This document shows positions 1 through 11,771 of a stretch of DNA of 64,000 nucleotides, piece by piece. This DNA comes from Scilla litardierei (lineage: Eukaryota > Streptophyta > Magnoliopsida > Asparagales > Asparagaceae). The notes under the pieces were generated by a model. That model was not told the origin of the DNA, searched no databases, and saw nothing but the letters and a program-made list of their open reading frames with translations. Numbering within the stretch: position 1 is the first letter of the stretch; each line of letters begins with the position of its first letter. The translations under genes were made by a program, and so were the position numbers. The stretch covers positions 130,300,648-130,364,647 of the forward strand of contig CM061136.1 in NCBI GenBank assembly GCA_030789695.1. The letters are read 5' to 3'.

Positions 1-2
1 CC

Positions 3-608
3 GATGCTGGGCGAGACCTTGAGGCCCATGGCGAGGAGGGAGAGGCAGGTCAGTTAGAGGAAGTGCGGGTCAGGTCCTTGGAGACCCGCGTAACTGAGCT
101 GTCCTCTGCCTTGGAGGAGGCAGACCGGGAGAGGGCCTTGGCTCTGACCGCAAAGTCAGAGGCCAAGGTGCGGGTCACCGAGCTTTTGAGAGATGCCGAC
201 ACGTCTGGGGGAGCCGAAAAGATCCCCGTCTCCGTTGTTGCCCCCGAAGCCCTGGAGCTCTCTGATTGTCTGGAAGCGGCGGAGGAGCAGGTGAGGGCTC
301 TTCTTGCTCAACTCGGCGAGAGATCTCGGGAGATCGAGAAGGAGAGGGCGGAGCACCAACGCCAGATCGAGTCCTTAGAGGCTCGGTTGCATGGGCTTGA
401 GGCGGTGGACCCATCCCAGATCGCCCAAGACGCCGTGGCTGAGTACGCCACCTCCTTCGTCGAGACCGCCTTGGTGGTGGCGTTCGAGAAGGGCTTCACC
501 CGGTGTCAATCCGAGATCCAGACGAAGTTCCCGCTCTCGGGAGTCAACTTCGAGGATCTCCGGATGCACTCTGACGGCAGACGGAGTGTGGGGGATGGCC
601 CAAGCTGA
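3..608 (+). CDS. Antisense coiled-coil ORF of the Tat-like element (5'-partial)
   Basis: The frame is open from the window edge to a stop at 608, so the true start lies to the left. It runs opposite to pol and converges on the pol end. The product is charged and helical: heptad-like Leu/Glu/Arg stretches cover about residues 1-45 and 85-135, followed by a globular tail containing an Ala/Phe-rich segment and FEKGFTRCQSE. There is no catalytic motif I recognise. Antisense ORFs in this position are known in Tat-clade elements, where many match the Pfam family called putative gypsy-type transposon. I infer membership from position and coiled-coil character only; function is unknown. Confidence 0.6.
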   Translation, partial: DAGRDLEAHGEEGEAGQLEEVRVRSLETRVTELSSALEEADRERALALTAKSEAKVRVTELLRDADTSGGAEKIPVSVVAPEALELSDCLEAAEEQVRALLAQLGERSREIEKERAEHQRQIESLEARLHGLEAVDPSQIAQDAVAEYATSFVETALVVAFEKGFTRCQSEIQTKFPLSGVNFEDLRMHSDGRRSVGDGPS

Positions 609-757
609 CCGCCAGCCTGTGGCTCCACGGGTGCCCCTGGAGATGAATGAGGGAGGGGAATGCCCCTCGACCTCTACGTGCGTTTCTCTGTTCGTCTTTT
701 TGTTTATCTGGAAAGGAAACGAACTTAAATAAATTTATTTCATAGAAAATGATACAT

Positions 758-3700
758 TCATTGAAAGTACTTGCGTAAGTGTTCCGCATTCAAGGCGTGA
801 GTGAGAATCCTCCCCTCCGTATTGGCTAGACGGTAGGTTGCAGGTCCGAGGACCTCGACGACTTTGTAGGGTCCCTCCCATTTAGCCGCGAGCTTCCCTT
901 TGCGAGCGGTATCCGGGTTGAAGCCTACTTTCCGGAGGACCAGGTCCCCAAGGTGGTAGCTTCGGCCCCTGACCCGAGCATTGTAGTATCGGGCCACCTT
1001 CTGCTTCTGGCGGATGATGGTGGCCAGGGCTTGTTCCCGCCGTTCGCCGAGGAGCTCCAGACTGAGCTCCAGACCCTGCGAGTTCCTGTCCTCGTCAAAG
1101 CATTTGAGGCGGAGAGATTCCTCACCCAACTCGACCGGTACCACTGCCTCGGCCCCGTAGGCAAGCATGAACGGGGTCTCACCGGTGGCCTCCTTGTGGG
1201 TCGTCCGGTATGACCAGAGTATCCCGGGGAGCTCTTCCGGCCAGCTTCCTTCGGCGTCCTTCACTTTCTTTCGGAGGGGCTCTATGATACATTTGTTGGC
1301 TGCCTCCGCCATTCCGTTGGTCTGGGGGTGCGCTACAGAGGTGAAGAGCAGCTTGATTCCCCATTCCGCGCAGAAGTCTTTGAACCCCGCGGAGTCGAAC
1401 TGTTTCCCGTTGTCTGTGACGATGGACCGGGGCACTCCGAATCTGGAGATGATGGAAGTCCACACGAAGCTTTTCGCTTTCTTTCATGTGATGGTGGCCA
1501 ACGGTTCCGCCTCGATCCATTTGGTAAAGTAGTCCACCGCCACAATTAGATACTTTCGCTGCCCTCGGCCCGGCTTAAACGGTCCGAGGATGTCGAGCCC
1601 CCATTTCGCAAACGAGATGGGGCTCACGATAGGGATGAGCTCCGATGGGGGAGTTGAGGTGTGGTGGGCATACCTCTGACATTCCTGACACTTTTGGACG
1701 TAGTTTGTTGCGTCTTGTACCAGGGTCGGCCAGTAGTATCCCTGCCTCAATATTTTCTGTGCAACCATCTTGCCCCCGTGGTGATTTCCGCAGATCCCTT
1801 AGTGAACCTCCCGTAGGACGTAGTCGGCTTCCTGCGGTCCGATGAATTTCAGGTACGGGAGGACATCAGCCTTCGTCCAGCGCCTCCGATAGAGCGTCCC
1901 CTCATGGATCACGTATCGGAGCGCCTTCCTCTCCAGGGTCCGACGCTCGTCCCAATCCGTCGGCACCATGAGTGAGGTACCGAATGATCGGATCCATCCA
2001 GGTGGGATTTTGGTCGATCGCCATCACCTCCCGCTCCTCTGTGCTGGGGGACTGCAGGTTCTCCACGTAGATGGTGCGGCCCAGCTCCTTATGCGAGGAC
2101 GAGGCTAGCTTCAACAACGCGTCTGCCCGTGCGTTCTCCGACCGCGGGAGATGCAAGACTTTCGCGTTTTTGAACCTGGAGAACGCTGCTTTGGCGACGG
2201 CGTGATACCTCTGCATCGTCTCCTCCCGCGCCTCGTAACTTCCCAGAAGTTGGTTGACAATGAGCTTCGAGTCGCTGAGGAGGCGCACAGATTCGGCCCC
2301 GAGCTCCCGGGCCAGCCTCAGGCCGTTGATCACCGCTTCGTATTCTGCCACGTTGTTGGTGGCCGGGAACTCGAACCGCAACACGTACTCCACGACGTTC
2401 CCTTCCGGAGATCGGATCGCGATCCCAGCCCCGCCTCCTGATTGTGTGGCCGATCCGTCCACATGGACTATCCACGCTCCTGGGACTCCTGACTCGAGGT
2501 GGTCAGCCGAAAGAAAAGACAAGGGTTGGGCGATTACCGTTGCTGGGCCTTCTTCCTCTGGGGGATGTTCTCCTTCCGTCGTGCATTCAGCGATGAAGTC
2601 AGCCAAGGCCTGCCCTTTGATGGCCGTGCGCAGTTTGAATTGGAGGTCGAACTCGCTCAATTCCACCCCCCAGTTCAGCATCCTTCCCATTCGGTCGAAT
2701 CTCTTGAGGTTCTGCTCCAGTTGTGAGTCGGTCAAGACCAGTATGGTGTGGGCCTGGAAATAGGGCCTGAGCCTTCGCGCTGAGAGAACGAGGGCGTACG
2801 CCAGTTTCTCCATGGGCGAGTACCGCACCTCCGCCCCCTTCAAGATCCGACTCGTGTAGTACACCGGCCACTGCACCCCACCGTCTTCCCGGATCAGCAC
2901 CACGTTCGATAGCCACTCCGGGTACCAGACCTCTCGTATGAAGCCGGCGTCGAGGAGACGTTCCACTTCCTCGGAGGCCGCCTTCATCTTCTCGCCGCCC
3001 AGGTTCCGCTTCTTTTGCCTGACCGGCCTGAAGTTGGGGTCGGCGTTGATCTGGTGGACGATCACCTGGGGATCTACGCCGGGCATGTCCTCTGGTGACC
3101 AAGCAAAGACGTCTAGGTTCGCCTCCAGGCACTCGACCAGTTGGCTCCTCAGGTCGTGGCTTAGCCCTCTCCCGATTGAGACGAACCGGCCCTCGACGTC
3201 CGTGACCGGGATCTGCTCTTGCTCCTCCGCAGGTGTGGGCCTCGGCCCGCCCCTTAAGTCGAGCGCGGCCATCCGGTCGACTAGACGATCTTCGGGACAT
3301 TCCTCCGACAGTTGATAGCAGGTACTCGGTCTCCCCGCGTCGCCTTCAACTTGCCCCATCCCCCCGGGCGTTCGGAACTTGATAGTCTGATGGAGGGTCG
3401 AGACCACCGCGCTGATGGCGTTGAGTAGGGGTCGGCCGATGATCCCATTGTATTCCGACCCGATCCCCAATACGATGAATTCTACCGCCAGGGTCACCGA
3501 GTCTGGTGGGCCTCCGAGTGTTACCGGGAGATGGATCGTGCCGATGATGGGGGTGGAATGACCCGTGAATCCCACCACGGGACCCGAGCGAGGTCGCAAG
3601 TCTTCCTTCCGCCGCCCCATCTTTTCCAGGGTTGACATGAAGAGGACGTCGCAGGAGCTGCCGGTGTCGACGAGCAGTCGCCGTACCATGGTTGCGTCTA

Positions 3701-3956
3701 TGATCACCGACACCACCAAAGCTACGTCTGAGCTGCGCGCCGTTACAGACGTGCTCGGTCTCCCGACCGGTAGGGACGGTGAGGGTCTCCCGGTCCTCTC
3801 CTCACGATCCTCCTCGCGCCGGGCCCGGGCCCACTCTTGCCAACGATGGCGGGCCCTATCGCTTCGCGTCAGAGCCTTGCTCTCCTTTCGTCGAGGCGGG
3901 TGAAGACGTGTCATTGCAGGTGTGGTTTGTTTCTTCGTGGGACAGTTCGTTCCCAC
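758..3956 (-). pseudogene. Tat-like pol: protease, RNase H, archaeal-type RNase H, integrase; RT core deleted
   Basis: The first open block (3956 to 1902) starts close to the PBS. It has the aspartic-protease motif LLVDTGSSCDVLF (Asp at residue 97), then the N-terminal edge of reverse transcriptase ending in PEWLSNVVL, which joins directly to RNase H (VYYTSRILKGAE). The YxDD-bearing RT core is absent. A second RNase H follows (HVDGSATQSGG, NNVAEYEAV, SENARADALLKLA). Integrase continues in another frame with CQECQ and D, D and E residues at LDILGPF, VTDNGKQF and MAEAANK. Breaks: a frameshift near 1970, an in-frame TAA at 1799-1801 and a TGA at 1484-1486. The last block ends at 758. It cannot make a working polyprotein. 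Confidence 0.85.
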
Positions 3957-3967
3957 AGACGGCGCCA
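3950..3967 (-). promoter_or_regulatory. Primer-binding site of the Tat-like element
   Basis: The minus strand reads TGGCGCCGTCTGTGGGAA two bases after the 5' LTR end. This is the standard position, and the sequence is familiar after plant gypsy 5' LTRs. The first nine bases fit the 3' end of tRNA-Asp, but the match does not continue, so the primer tRNA is left open. Confidence 0.75.
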
Positions 3968-3969
3968 GA

Positions 3970-4884
3970 TGTTTCAGAGTGTTTTCTCACTACAAAAGCG
4001 TTGACCGTGGACAACCCGGTCAACGTGGTCAAGGGGCCCGCTTGGGTCCCTCGGGTATGTCGAGTCGGTGCAGACGAGGCGCGAGTCGGAGTTGCGGACG
4101 ACGCGGAGCGCGTCGGCTGGGCCGAGTCGGGATCCTCGGTCGTAAGGGGGGCGAGGGGAAGCCTCGACCCGGGTTGAGACGCTCGGCCTCGGATGGACGT
4201 GCTCGGCCTCGGCGGTCGGACGACGAGGGGTAGCCTCGATCGTCCTGCTGGTTACGCGACCGGTCACCGGGCGGAGGGGAAGCCTCAGCCCGTGGATCTG
4301 ATGTCCTCATGCACAGATGAGAACGCTCGTCAGGGGGGCCGGACCTTGGTTCTGGCCAAATCCCCTCCGATGCCTAAGTCAGACAGTGATCTGAAAGAGG
4401 AGGCCCGGCGGAGACGGTTCGACTCGAGAGGAGATCGGAACGGTGTCTACCGGCGCGAGCGGGGGAGGAAGGAATTTGGAATGGGGGAACTAGGTCGTTG
4501 ATGGAGTACATTAGGTTTTAGTTACCTTAGATGCGGTCCTCTCTTCTGTCGTCCTCCTAGCCCTTTTATTGTCCTCCCGTCGTGACTGCCCATGACTCAC
4601 GTCTCTCGTCCGCCCCCAATCGTGCCCCCTCAATCTGCCCCTTCACCGCTTCCTGCGCCCCCTAGCTCCTCCGCATAACGGCCATTAAATGGTAACGGGT
4701 CTGGGGGAGCGGTTATCGCAGGAGTGGGCGAGTGACCAGTGCGTTATCAGGGCCGGGTCGGATCGACATTCGGGGGTCCTCTATAGGGCCTTGTCGGGCG
4801 GGCCAGATCGCGCAGATGGGCTTCTGATCGGCAGTCGGGTTTCTGGGCTCGTGTCTTTCGGGCTTCATCCAAATAGGCGTAACA
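3970..4884 (-). repeat. 5' LTR of the Tat-like element (915 bp)
   Basis: On the minus strand it starts TGTTACGCC at 4884 and ends GAAACA at 3970, giving TG...CA ends next to the PBS. GC-rich with several CGGTC/GACCG words. Open frames inside it are on both strands, lack domains and are not called. The partner 3' LTR is outside the window, so the boundaries rest on end motifs and on the Helitron alignment at the right end. Confidence 0.75.
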
Positions 4885-5011
4885 CCTTGCAAACAACATG
4901 TTCCAAAAAGACATGTTGTCAAAGTTGACCTCGACAACCGTTCATCCAACCAGTGTAAGGCTGAACAATGAGGGCATGGAATGTTCATTAACCCAAGATA
5001 ATGTCGACCAT
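4885..5011 (-). pseudogene. Fragment of a Helitron N-terminal zinc-motif exon
   Basis: Nearly identical to 14985-15111 (two substitutions seen by eye), same strand. It encodes LGLMNIPCPHCSALHWLDE and TCLFGTCCLQG, the Cys-rich segment found upstream of Rep in plant Helitrons. The gypsy LTR cuts it at 4884, and a 27-bp tandem repeat replaces the homologous sequence beyond 5011. It shows a second Helitron copy or a duplication lay here before the gypsy insertion. Confidence 0.8.
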
Positions 5012-5060
5012 TGAAATGAAGCCTAGCACCTACACCATTGAAATGAAGCCTAGCACTTAT
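5007..5060. repeat. Two-copy 27-bp tandem repeat at the Helitron-fragment junction
   Basis: Units 5007-5033 and 5034-5060 begin ACCATTGAAATGAAGCC and differ at the last positions (ACCTAC against ACTTAT). The repeat sits exactly where homology to the other Helitron copy ends, as expected of a slippage or end-joining scar. Confidence 0.8.
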
Positions 5061-6194
5061 AAAAGCCATATCCAAACCCGAAATACCAAAACCATTCTCA
5101 AAAGCTGTTTATTAATGCATAGAGAAAACAAAATTAATATGGAAATAACGGGTATAAACCCTCTTATTAGACATTTGGTTTTCATCAGTCAAGTTATTCC
5201 CGTTCAAAAGGATATTGTTGTGAAAAATACTTGAAAATCCTAAAAATTACTTGACATGCTATCAATCGTTCCCAACCATTTAAATTTTGCAGGATGAATA
5301 ATGTACAGCTGGTTAATTTATTCATCATTTTTAATTATCCTATTAGATTTGCTACTGGCGACGTAGTATTCTGTAGTTTGCACCATAATGAAAGGTTGTT
5401 TCAAGCCTTGTCATACAAAATTTGCTATGCATTTGCTGTCTTCAGCAGCTCTTCCCAGGATGTGATCTCTCTTGGTTTGTTTCTCAGCTGACCTTCGATC
5501 CTCTCCTTGGAATATATCTTCTCCCAGCCAATGAAAGGCATGAATCTGACGTTTCTGTGTTCCAACAATTGCGTGAGCCCTTGCCAGGTTTAGTTGACCA
5601 TGGGAATAAACCGCTCAATGTGTCTTCCAATATGCTTGTAACCTGTCATTGCAGCAACATGAATCCCTTAGTCTCCAGTCACTCAATAATGGAAGTATGC
5701 AGATTATAAACCAAGCTAACAGGGAATCATATGCATTACGCTTAATGTTGCAGCAAATCATGGACCTTTTTTCATATGCACTGAGATATAAAATCAGTAG
5801 AAAATCACGCTTCATACATGAAACACACGTCCAAAATTTGGAAGCATAAAGAAATCATTATGGTCTTGCTTTAATAGTATGGACTATATAAGAACACATA
5901 TATAAGAACATACAAATCAAAAATCGCTACATTTACTGCAAATCAATTCAATACCTTGTTACATATTGCTCCAATTAGCATATCAGGACAGACAAACCTT
6001 ATTCATGAGTTAAACAATAGATATGAAACAGTAAAACTAAATCCTTTGGTCTGAATTGTTATGTGACTCCTTTTTCCATTAATTGCTACCAGGGCCATCT
6101 TCTCCATTACATTAGAAACTATGATATACTTTCTATTACTTTCATCCAGGGTGTCAAAAATAATTAATATTTATATTAGGAATTATAATCTTAC
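5061..6194. other. No recognisable gene; possible exon remnant around 5446-5567
   Basis: AT-rich sequence with no domain I recognise. On the minus strand about 5567-5446 stays open and looks protein-like (WEKIYSKERIEGQLRNK, then REITSWEELLKTANA), but a stop lies just upstream and I cannot name a family. It may be an exon of the same relic as the kinase exon at 6195-6468 or of another captured gene. Confidence 0.3.
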
Positions 6195-6468
6195 TCTGGA
6201 GCATGATACCAAAAGTTCCTAAAACTTGAGTGGAATGTAGGCGTGCAGCACTATCAGGAGACTGGTTGGATAAAGTGAAATCCGCAAGCTTGGACTCATA
6301 ATCATCGAAAAGAAGAACATTGCTCGATCTGACATCTCGATGTACAATTGAAGGCTGAACTTTTTCATGAAGATACTCGAGACCTCTTGCCACACCATAA
6401 GAAATTTTTCACCCTCTGATTCCAGCTTAGAACATGACCGGGTTCAGCATCCTGTACCCCTTTCCTTC
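6195..6468 (-). pseudogene. PTI1-like protein kinase, one exon with broken frame
   Basis: The minus strand encodes kinase subdomains VIb-[23 protein letters not shown] with HRD, then [20 protein letters not shown] and [20 protein letters not shown]. The DF-x-LSNQ-P and AARLHST-VLGTFG pattern is typical of plant PTI1-like kinases, which are receptor-like cytoplasmic kinases. The exon is bounded by an acceptor (GGCACAG, exon from 6468) and a donor (GTAAGATT after 6195), so this is a DNA-level copy with intron flanks. Two single-base indels break it, an extra A near 6397 and a missing base near 6204. No further kinase exon was identified, so this is a relic or captured fragment. Confidence 0.75.
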
Positions 6469-9400
6469 CTGTGCCAAACGAATAAACTCATTTTAGCTAA
6501 GTGAACATAGAATTACATGGAACAATTAAGGTACGAAGAGAACATTTTACACCGTTACAAACAAAATAATTATTTTCACATTTCTAATTTACACAATTTT
6601 AAAATCTAACTTGTTGAGATGTGAGAAAAATGCAAAAGATTGCAAGACCTAAATGCCAGATGCAGGCATGAATAATTTTCAAATTGGGACATTCAATAAC
6701 CAGAAAGAAATAGGGTTTAGGGTTTCTGTTGCAAGAACAACTAATGTCTTGCTGGCATAGATATACAAAATGTCATTATATGTATGGAACTAAGTTTGTC
6801 ATTATAAATCCTTGTAATTTACTATTTTTCGTATTTGACACATGCATGTCAATACAATGAGTGAAGTGCAATTTTCTCTCTTTCAATCTCAATTTTGTTT
6901 GAATATAACATGCAGCTTGAGTGAAACACCTTTAAAACATGTCTTATCTGTACCCGAAATTGATTGCAAGTGTTCTTCTTTACTATAATGAGTTCAATCT
7001 ATTGTCTAATTTCATTTTGTATTTCATTTTATTGTCTAAATTATTGTTTCAACTATTTATGATTCCGAGGCGTTACTCAGAGCTGTATGAAGTCATTATG
7101 GGAGAGTAATTGTTTCCTGTTTATTGCTTTAAATAGTTAAAGAGATGGTGTTGGCTCTTCTAAATGAATCAGATTTATGTCTTTCAGATGACGTGGTTGA
7201 ACAAATAGTAGATAAGGTGATGAAAAGTCTTTTCTATTGGCGCCTTATTGCCACATCGTATTGACAACATGGCCATTATAAACCATGCCCATGTTATACC
7301 ATGTACCAGTCCCATATTGCTACCATTCCAACCTTACACTCTTATCTAAAACTTTCATCTACCCAACACTCATACTGCAAGGTTGGTGCTACAACTCCTA
7401 ATAAAATTTCATCATGAAACTTTGTACCAACTTAACAATATGTCTACTGGATGTAAGAAATGTTATGTAATAATGTTAGAGAAGGAAAATCACTGAAAGC
7501 CTTGACAATTGAGACTTTTCCATGAAAACAAAACAAAATTGACATGACCTATATGACTATCTTACAGCATCAACAAATGCAGGATATTGCAGAATTTTGT
7601 AGTTTAAAGCAAGAATGATACAAAAAGATTAACCAATGTACTTTAAATGCTGTCAAAAACATAAGCCAATGTACAAAAGCTAACAGCTAAAATAGAAAAG
7701 CTAATAATGAACTAAACAAACTATTTTTACCATAATCCAAACCTTTTTGAAAATAAAATTTCCTAACCATCTGAAATATGAAAACCAATGTCCATGGTAA
7801 AGAGAAGAGGAATCACAATTCCAACTAAACCTTCTCTATGTGCCTGCTCCCAGACTGGGGAGAAAAGTATTTTGTAAACATATTTACTACCTTCTTTTAT
7901 TCTTCCTCTTATCTTAGCATTTATATCATCTTCAACCCGATTCACACCTGAAAATGACAACAATAATTTGAAACAAACCATGAAGCTTGCAGCACAACTA
8001 TTGCAGACTCAGATATTTTGACTGCAATGTTGAGACTGAAATTGTGAGTTCCCCAAAAATTATATTGATGGCCAACATTGAGTAATCCTACTCTGATCAA
8101 GGTTTATAAAAGTCAAATTGTAAATTGCTCCTATTCCTTCGAACTAAAGACATATCTCTGTGGCAGAAATTGGAATCTCCCAGAATCCTGATAGATTGCA
8201 GAAAAAGGTTGCATCTCTTGGAACTTGGGAGGCTAAATGTTAAACCAACCTCACTGTGATAGTTTGTGCACTTACAACATTCCGGTTGCAAAAGAAACAG
8301 TGGTAGGAATCTGATTACAACTTCTCTTGTAAATCCTAGTTTTCTGCATTCCCTTATCCTGCACGTGCAATAATTATCCGTGTTCTGTAAACAGTGGTAG
8401 GAAGCTGATATAACATGAGAACCACATTCTCAATCTTATCCTTGTTAGTGATGGGATGAATCTGCAACTGTTGCTCAAAGAGAGCTTAGGTTTATCTTCT
8501 TCTCCTTTAATGAGCAAAGCAAAGCATGGTGGCAAGGGACATTAAAATAGCTATAAAACTACAACATATAAAATTAAGATGTATGTGCTCTTCTTTAACT
8601 TGTATATATAAGACATCAACATTCATGACAAATGCTCTGCAACTTATATATAACTTTGAATTAGAATATAAACCCTTTGGGGGTAAAGTTAAAGTCAGCT
8701 AATAAAAAATTATAAACTCCAAGCCAACAACCCAAAGGGAAGCATAATCAAGATCAGATAGAAACAAAAAACTCTAGTTAAGGCACCCCATAAAATAGGT
8801 TGTGTGAGGAATTAATATTTACACAAGCGTAGACTTATAAATTAGAAGAAGTTTAGCTAAGAGATGATTTGGTTGATATTGCAACATCAAATCTCCAGAG
8901 ATTCCCCAATGAAGAAGACAACACTCAAAACTAATTTTTTTACTTGTATTCGTTGTAGCCAGCGATCTTGTTAGCCATAGTTTTCTGATGTTTTTAATTC
9001 GGCTATTGAGGTTTTAATGAATTTTGGTGTGAAATTTGTTGCTTAAGATACAAAACACAAATAGTGAGAACCAAGCTCCAATTTTGCAGATAAATTCTGA
9101 TGGATTGTTCACACTTGAATGTGGAGCTTGGCAAACAAAATCACCTTAATGTTATTGTTTGTTTTTTGGTTCCACATTCTGATGCTTGTTATAAAAACCA
9201 GCTATATGTTTTTTTTGCAAAGCTCCAAAAAACATATCAAAATGAAAATCATGTTATCAAAATACAAAACACAAAAAGCAAAATTTTGACCCATATAAAG
9301 CTGTCCTATATGAAAAAAATGATATATACCTGGCACAAATTCATTCATCCCCCATGGTCCATGGACCACTTGCTAGAATTTCCACCATCATAGCTTCCAT

Positions 9401-9880
9401 TGAACATGAATTAAGGCTGGTCGTGGCCATTGACCTGAAAGGCAACTTTCCTCAACAGGGAAAAAATAAAAAAAGTCCAAAGGGGATCAACACCCTCTAA
9501 GCTAATATTTAGATCAACACCAAATTTAGCTTCAAATATTAGTAAAACTTTCCTTCTTAAGAAATAAATAAGAAACATCATTGAGACAAAGATATTAATA
9601 AAATTTTCCTTCTTCTACAAAGGATAAAGTCGCACTCAGTGATTTTTTAAAGGGAGTTTTCCCCAAATCATATTTTCAACCAAAATAGTAATTAAGACAA
9701 CATTTTTTTACATCGACTTATAATAATATCACACAACCTAAACTATATGCTAAAAGAAAAAACCCTTAACTATGAACAAATATACACAAAAATACATTTT
9801 GGATTGAACAACCATGCAGTCCAATTTCAAAAACACCACCTCTCACACATGCATTTAAAACCAACAAAATTTACACATGA
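6469..9880. other. AT-rich relic DNA without a recognisable gene
   Basis: No ORF with a known domain. A minus-strand open segment about 7950-7766 (VEDDINAKIRGRIKEGSKYV, then YKILFSPVWEQAHREG) follows an acceptor-like CAG and may be an exon remnant, but I cannot assign it. The rest shows no long tandem repeat, LTR ends or clear MITE termini to me. Confidence 0.4.
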
Positions 9881-9896
9881 AGCTAGGGCCGTGTGT

Positions 9897-10796
9897 CCTG
9901 AAAATAAAAAATAAAATCATATATTAGAATAGAAAAATTAGAAACGAAGATATATCTAATTACTGTGTACAACTCACTTTTATTACCTTCATCATGTTTA
10001 AGCAGAAAACCTTTTCATCATCACATTATAAAAAAATGACGTGTCAAGCTCAATCCAAAGTGGAGAGTTAATGGGATGAGCAATTACCTAGATAAATTAA
10101 GACATAAATTTCTTAGAAAATTAATATATATTTGATAATATGGAAAAATTTAAATTTATACATTTATTTACCTTTTTTCGATGGAGTGGGGGAGGTCGTG
10201 CTTTTTGGAACCAAGCAAGCTCGGCAAGAACCATCTTCCACTTCTATAACAAAAAAGGTATTTGGATGGTCAATGAACAAGATATTTTGAAAAACAAAAT
10301 CTAAGATTTTTATATTACCTCGGAAAAGAAGGTTGATTTGTCTTCGATGTGACTCGTCGCCGTTGCTTGTAAAGTTCTTTTAGCAATTTGCTGAAAATAA
10401 TAATAACAGTAAACAGTAACTAATTTTTAATGGCAAAATGAGAATGTTTGTAACGGTATGCATACCTTATCAAACCAAAATCCGATATAATCCAGTAGCT
10501 TGAATTTATGTGATTGTTTTGAAGTAACAGAACCTATGAGACCAATAATGTTAATGCAAATATAGTAGATAAAGTATATAATGTAGAATTATGATAATAA
10601 ACTTACATTTTTTGCCAAATCTTCATCATCATCTATCTATATAAAAATACAAACCAATATATTTTATCAAACAATGCATACCGAAAACTATTAAGTCATG
10701 CAATGAAATGAAGTAAAGGAAAAAATTTCTTACCCTGCCATATATGGTAATGTGTGTCCACATTTTAAAGCTTGGTAACGTATGATAATGATATAC
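9897..10796 (-). other. Row of small exon-like segments downstream of the Helitron helicase
   Basis: Going leftward from the helicase stop on the minus strand, short segments have an AG before and GT after: 10796-10734, 10636-10607, 10533-10466, 10390-10319, 10243-10172, and a last one starting at 9897. Acceptors include TATTTTCAG and TTTGTTATAG; donors include GTAAG, GTAAGT and GTATGC. The sequence just after the helicase stop also has a donor (TATGTAAGT). Translations are basic, but I found no reading frame that joins all segments and no domain. They could be a non-coding spliced tail of the Helitron transcript or a decayed accessory gene such as the RPA-like genes some plant Helitrons carry. 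Confidence 0.4.
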
Positions 10797-10920
10797 CTGC
10801 ATGTTAGACAACAATCGATAAATAATTTTGTTAAAAGATCATTTAAACAATAATATTAATTAAACAATGTAAAGAAAGAAAGATAAAAACTTACATACAA
10901 TGTTTATCATACATTGGAAA

Positions 10921-11685
10921 TCATAGCAGAACTTCTGGGTAAACGATGTTTACTGTGTTATTTATGTTGGGCTGAAGAAGGACACATACACGATCAAAAG
11001 ATGTGCACCTTGAAAGTGCCACATAAAGATGTCCATGACTGAAAACTGGGGTCCGCAAATCAACTCCAACGAACTTTACAGATTGTCCTTGGGCTTTATT
11101 AATCGTCATAGCATATGTCACACGGACAGGAAACTGCCTTCTTGTCATATGAAAAGGTAATTCTGTAGCCGATGGTGACAAAGATATTCTTGGAATAAAC
11201 ACAATACAACCGGCTTTATCCCCATTTAAAATTTGAGCTTCAATGACACGTGATGCACATCTGACAACCATCAATCGAGTGCCATTGCAGAGCCCGTCTT
11301 TAGGTGCAATATTTCGTAATAAAATAATAGGACAACCAACCTTAAGCTCAAGTGTAAATTGTGGCAACCCAGGAGGATCCAAAGAGTTTATGTACTCAGT
11401 TGGATATCTATTTATAATGGTTGGATCGGTTTCTTCATTTTCAGACAAACTGTCTGTAGCTTGATACGTAATCTTCTGTCCCGGAAAAATGTTTAATGCA
11501 GCAGCATTTATAAAAGTAACATCATCATTCCGTGCAGAAAGAATTATTCGTTTAGTAAGGTATGCCGGAGTCACTGCACCCTCAATATCAAGCTGCGGAT
11601 AAATTCGAAGTATTAACTCGTTTAAATCCTTGCACCTGAATATGTTAGAAGGAAGTTCTACTACTTCGGTAGGATTTGTCCCAAC
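10921..11685 (-). pseudogene. Helitron helicase, C-terminal exon
   Basis: The exon opens after an acceptor (GTAATAG, exon from 11685) with [16 protein letters not shown], stays open to a stop at 10921, and ends NIVYPEVLL as plant Helitron helicases do. It carries PIF1-type (superfamily 1) helicase motifs: [20 protein letters not shown] and [15 protein letters not shown]. This exon is undamaged, unlike the rest of the gene. The intron to the next exon is 11686-11771. Confidence 0.9.
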
Positions 11686-11771
11686 CTATTACATATAGAT
11701 ATAATTTCAGTTTAAGGAATGGTTAAGATAAAAATAGTTCGTAAAATTGAATTAGGCTTGAAATAAAATAC

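Larger units (their letters stand above)
1..4884 (-). mobile_element. Ty3/gypsy retrotransposon, Tat-like, 3' end beyond the window
   Basis: Read on the minus strand, the order is 5' LTR (4884-3970), primer-binding site (3967-3950), protease, RNase H, a second RNase H, integrase, and then an opposing ORF that runs off the left edge. Dual RNase H plus an antisense ORF between pol and the 3' LTR is the layout known for the plant Tat clade (Grande, Retand and relatives). Gag is nearly absent: only about 260 bp separate the PBS from the protease. The reverse-transcriptase core is also missing. The right end abuts CCTTG, which is present at the same place in the uninterrupted Helitron copy (14984-14988), so CCTTG is the likely 5-bp target duplication. 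The other end cannot be checked here. Confidence 0.85.

Noticed and set aside
6154..6468. Functional PTI1-like kinase gene
   Set aside because: Only one exon was found and it has two frame-breaking indels.
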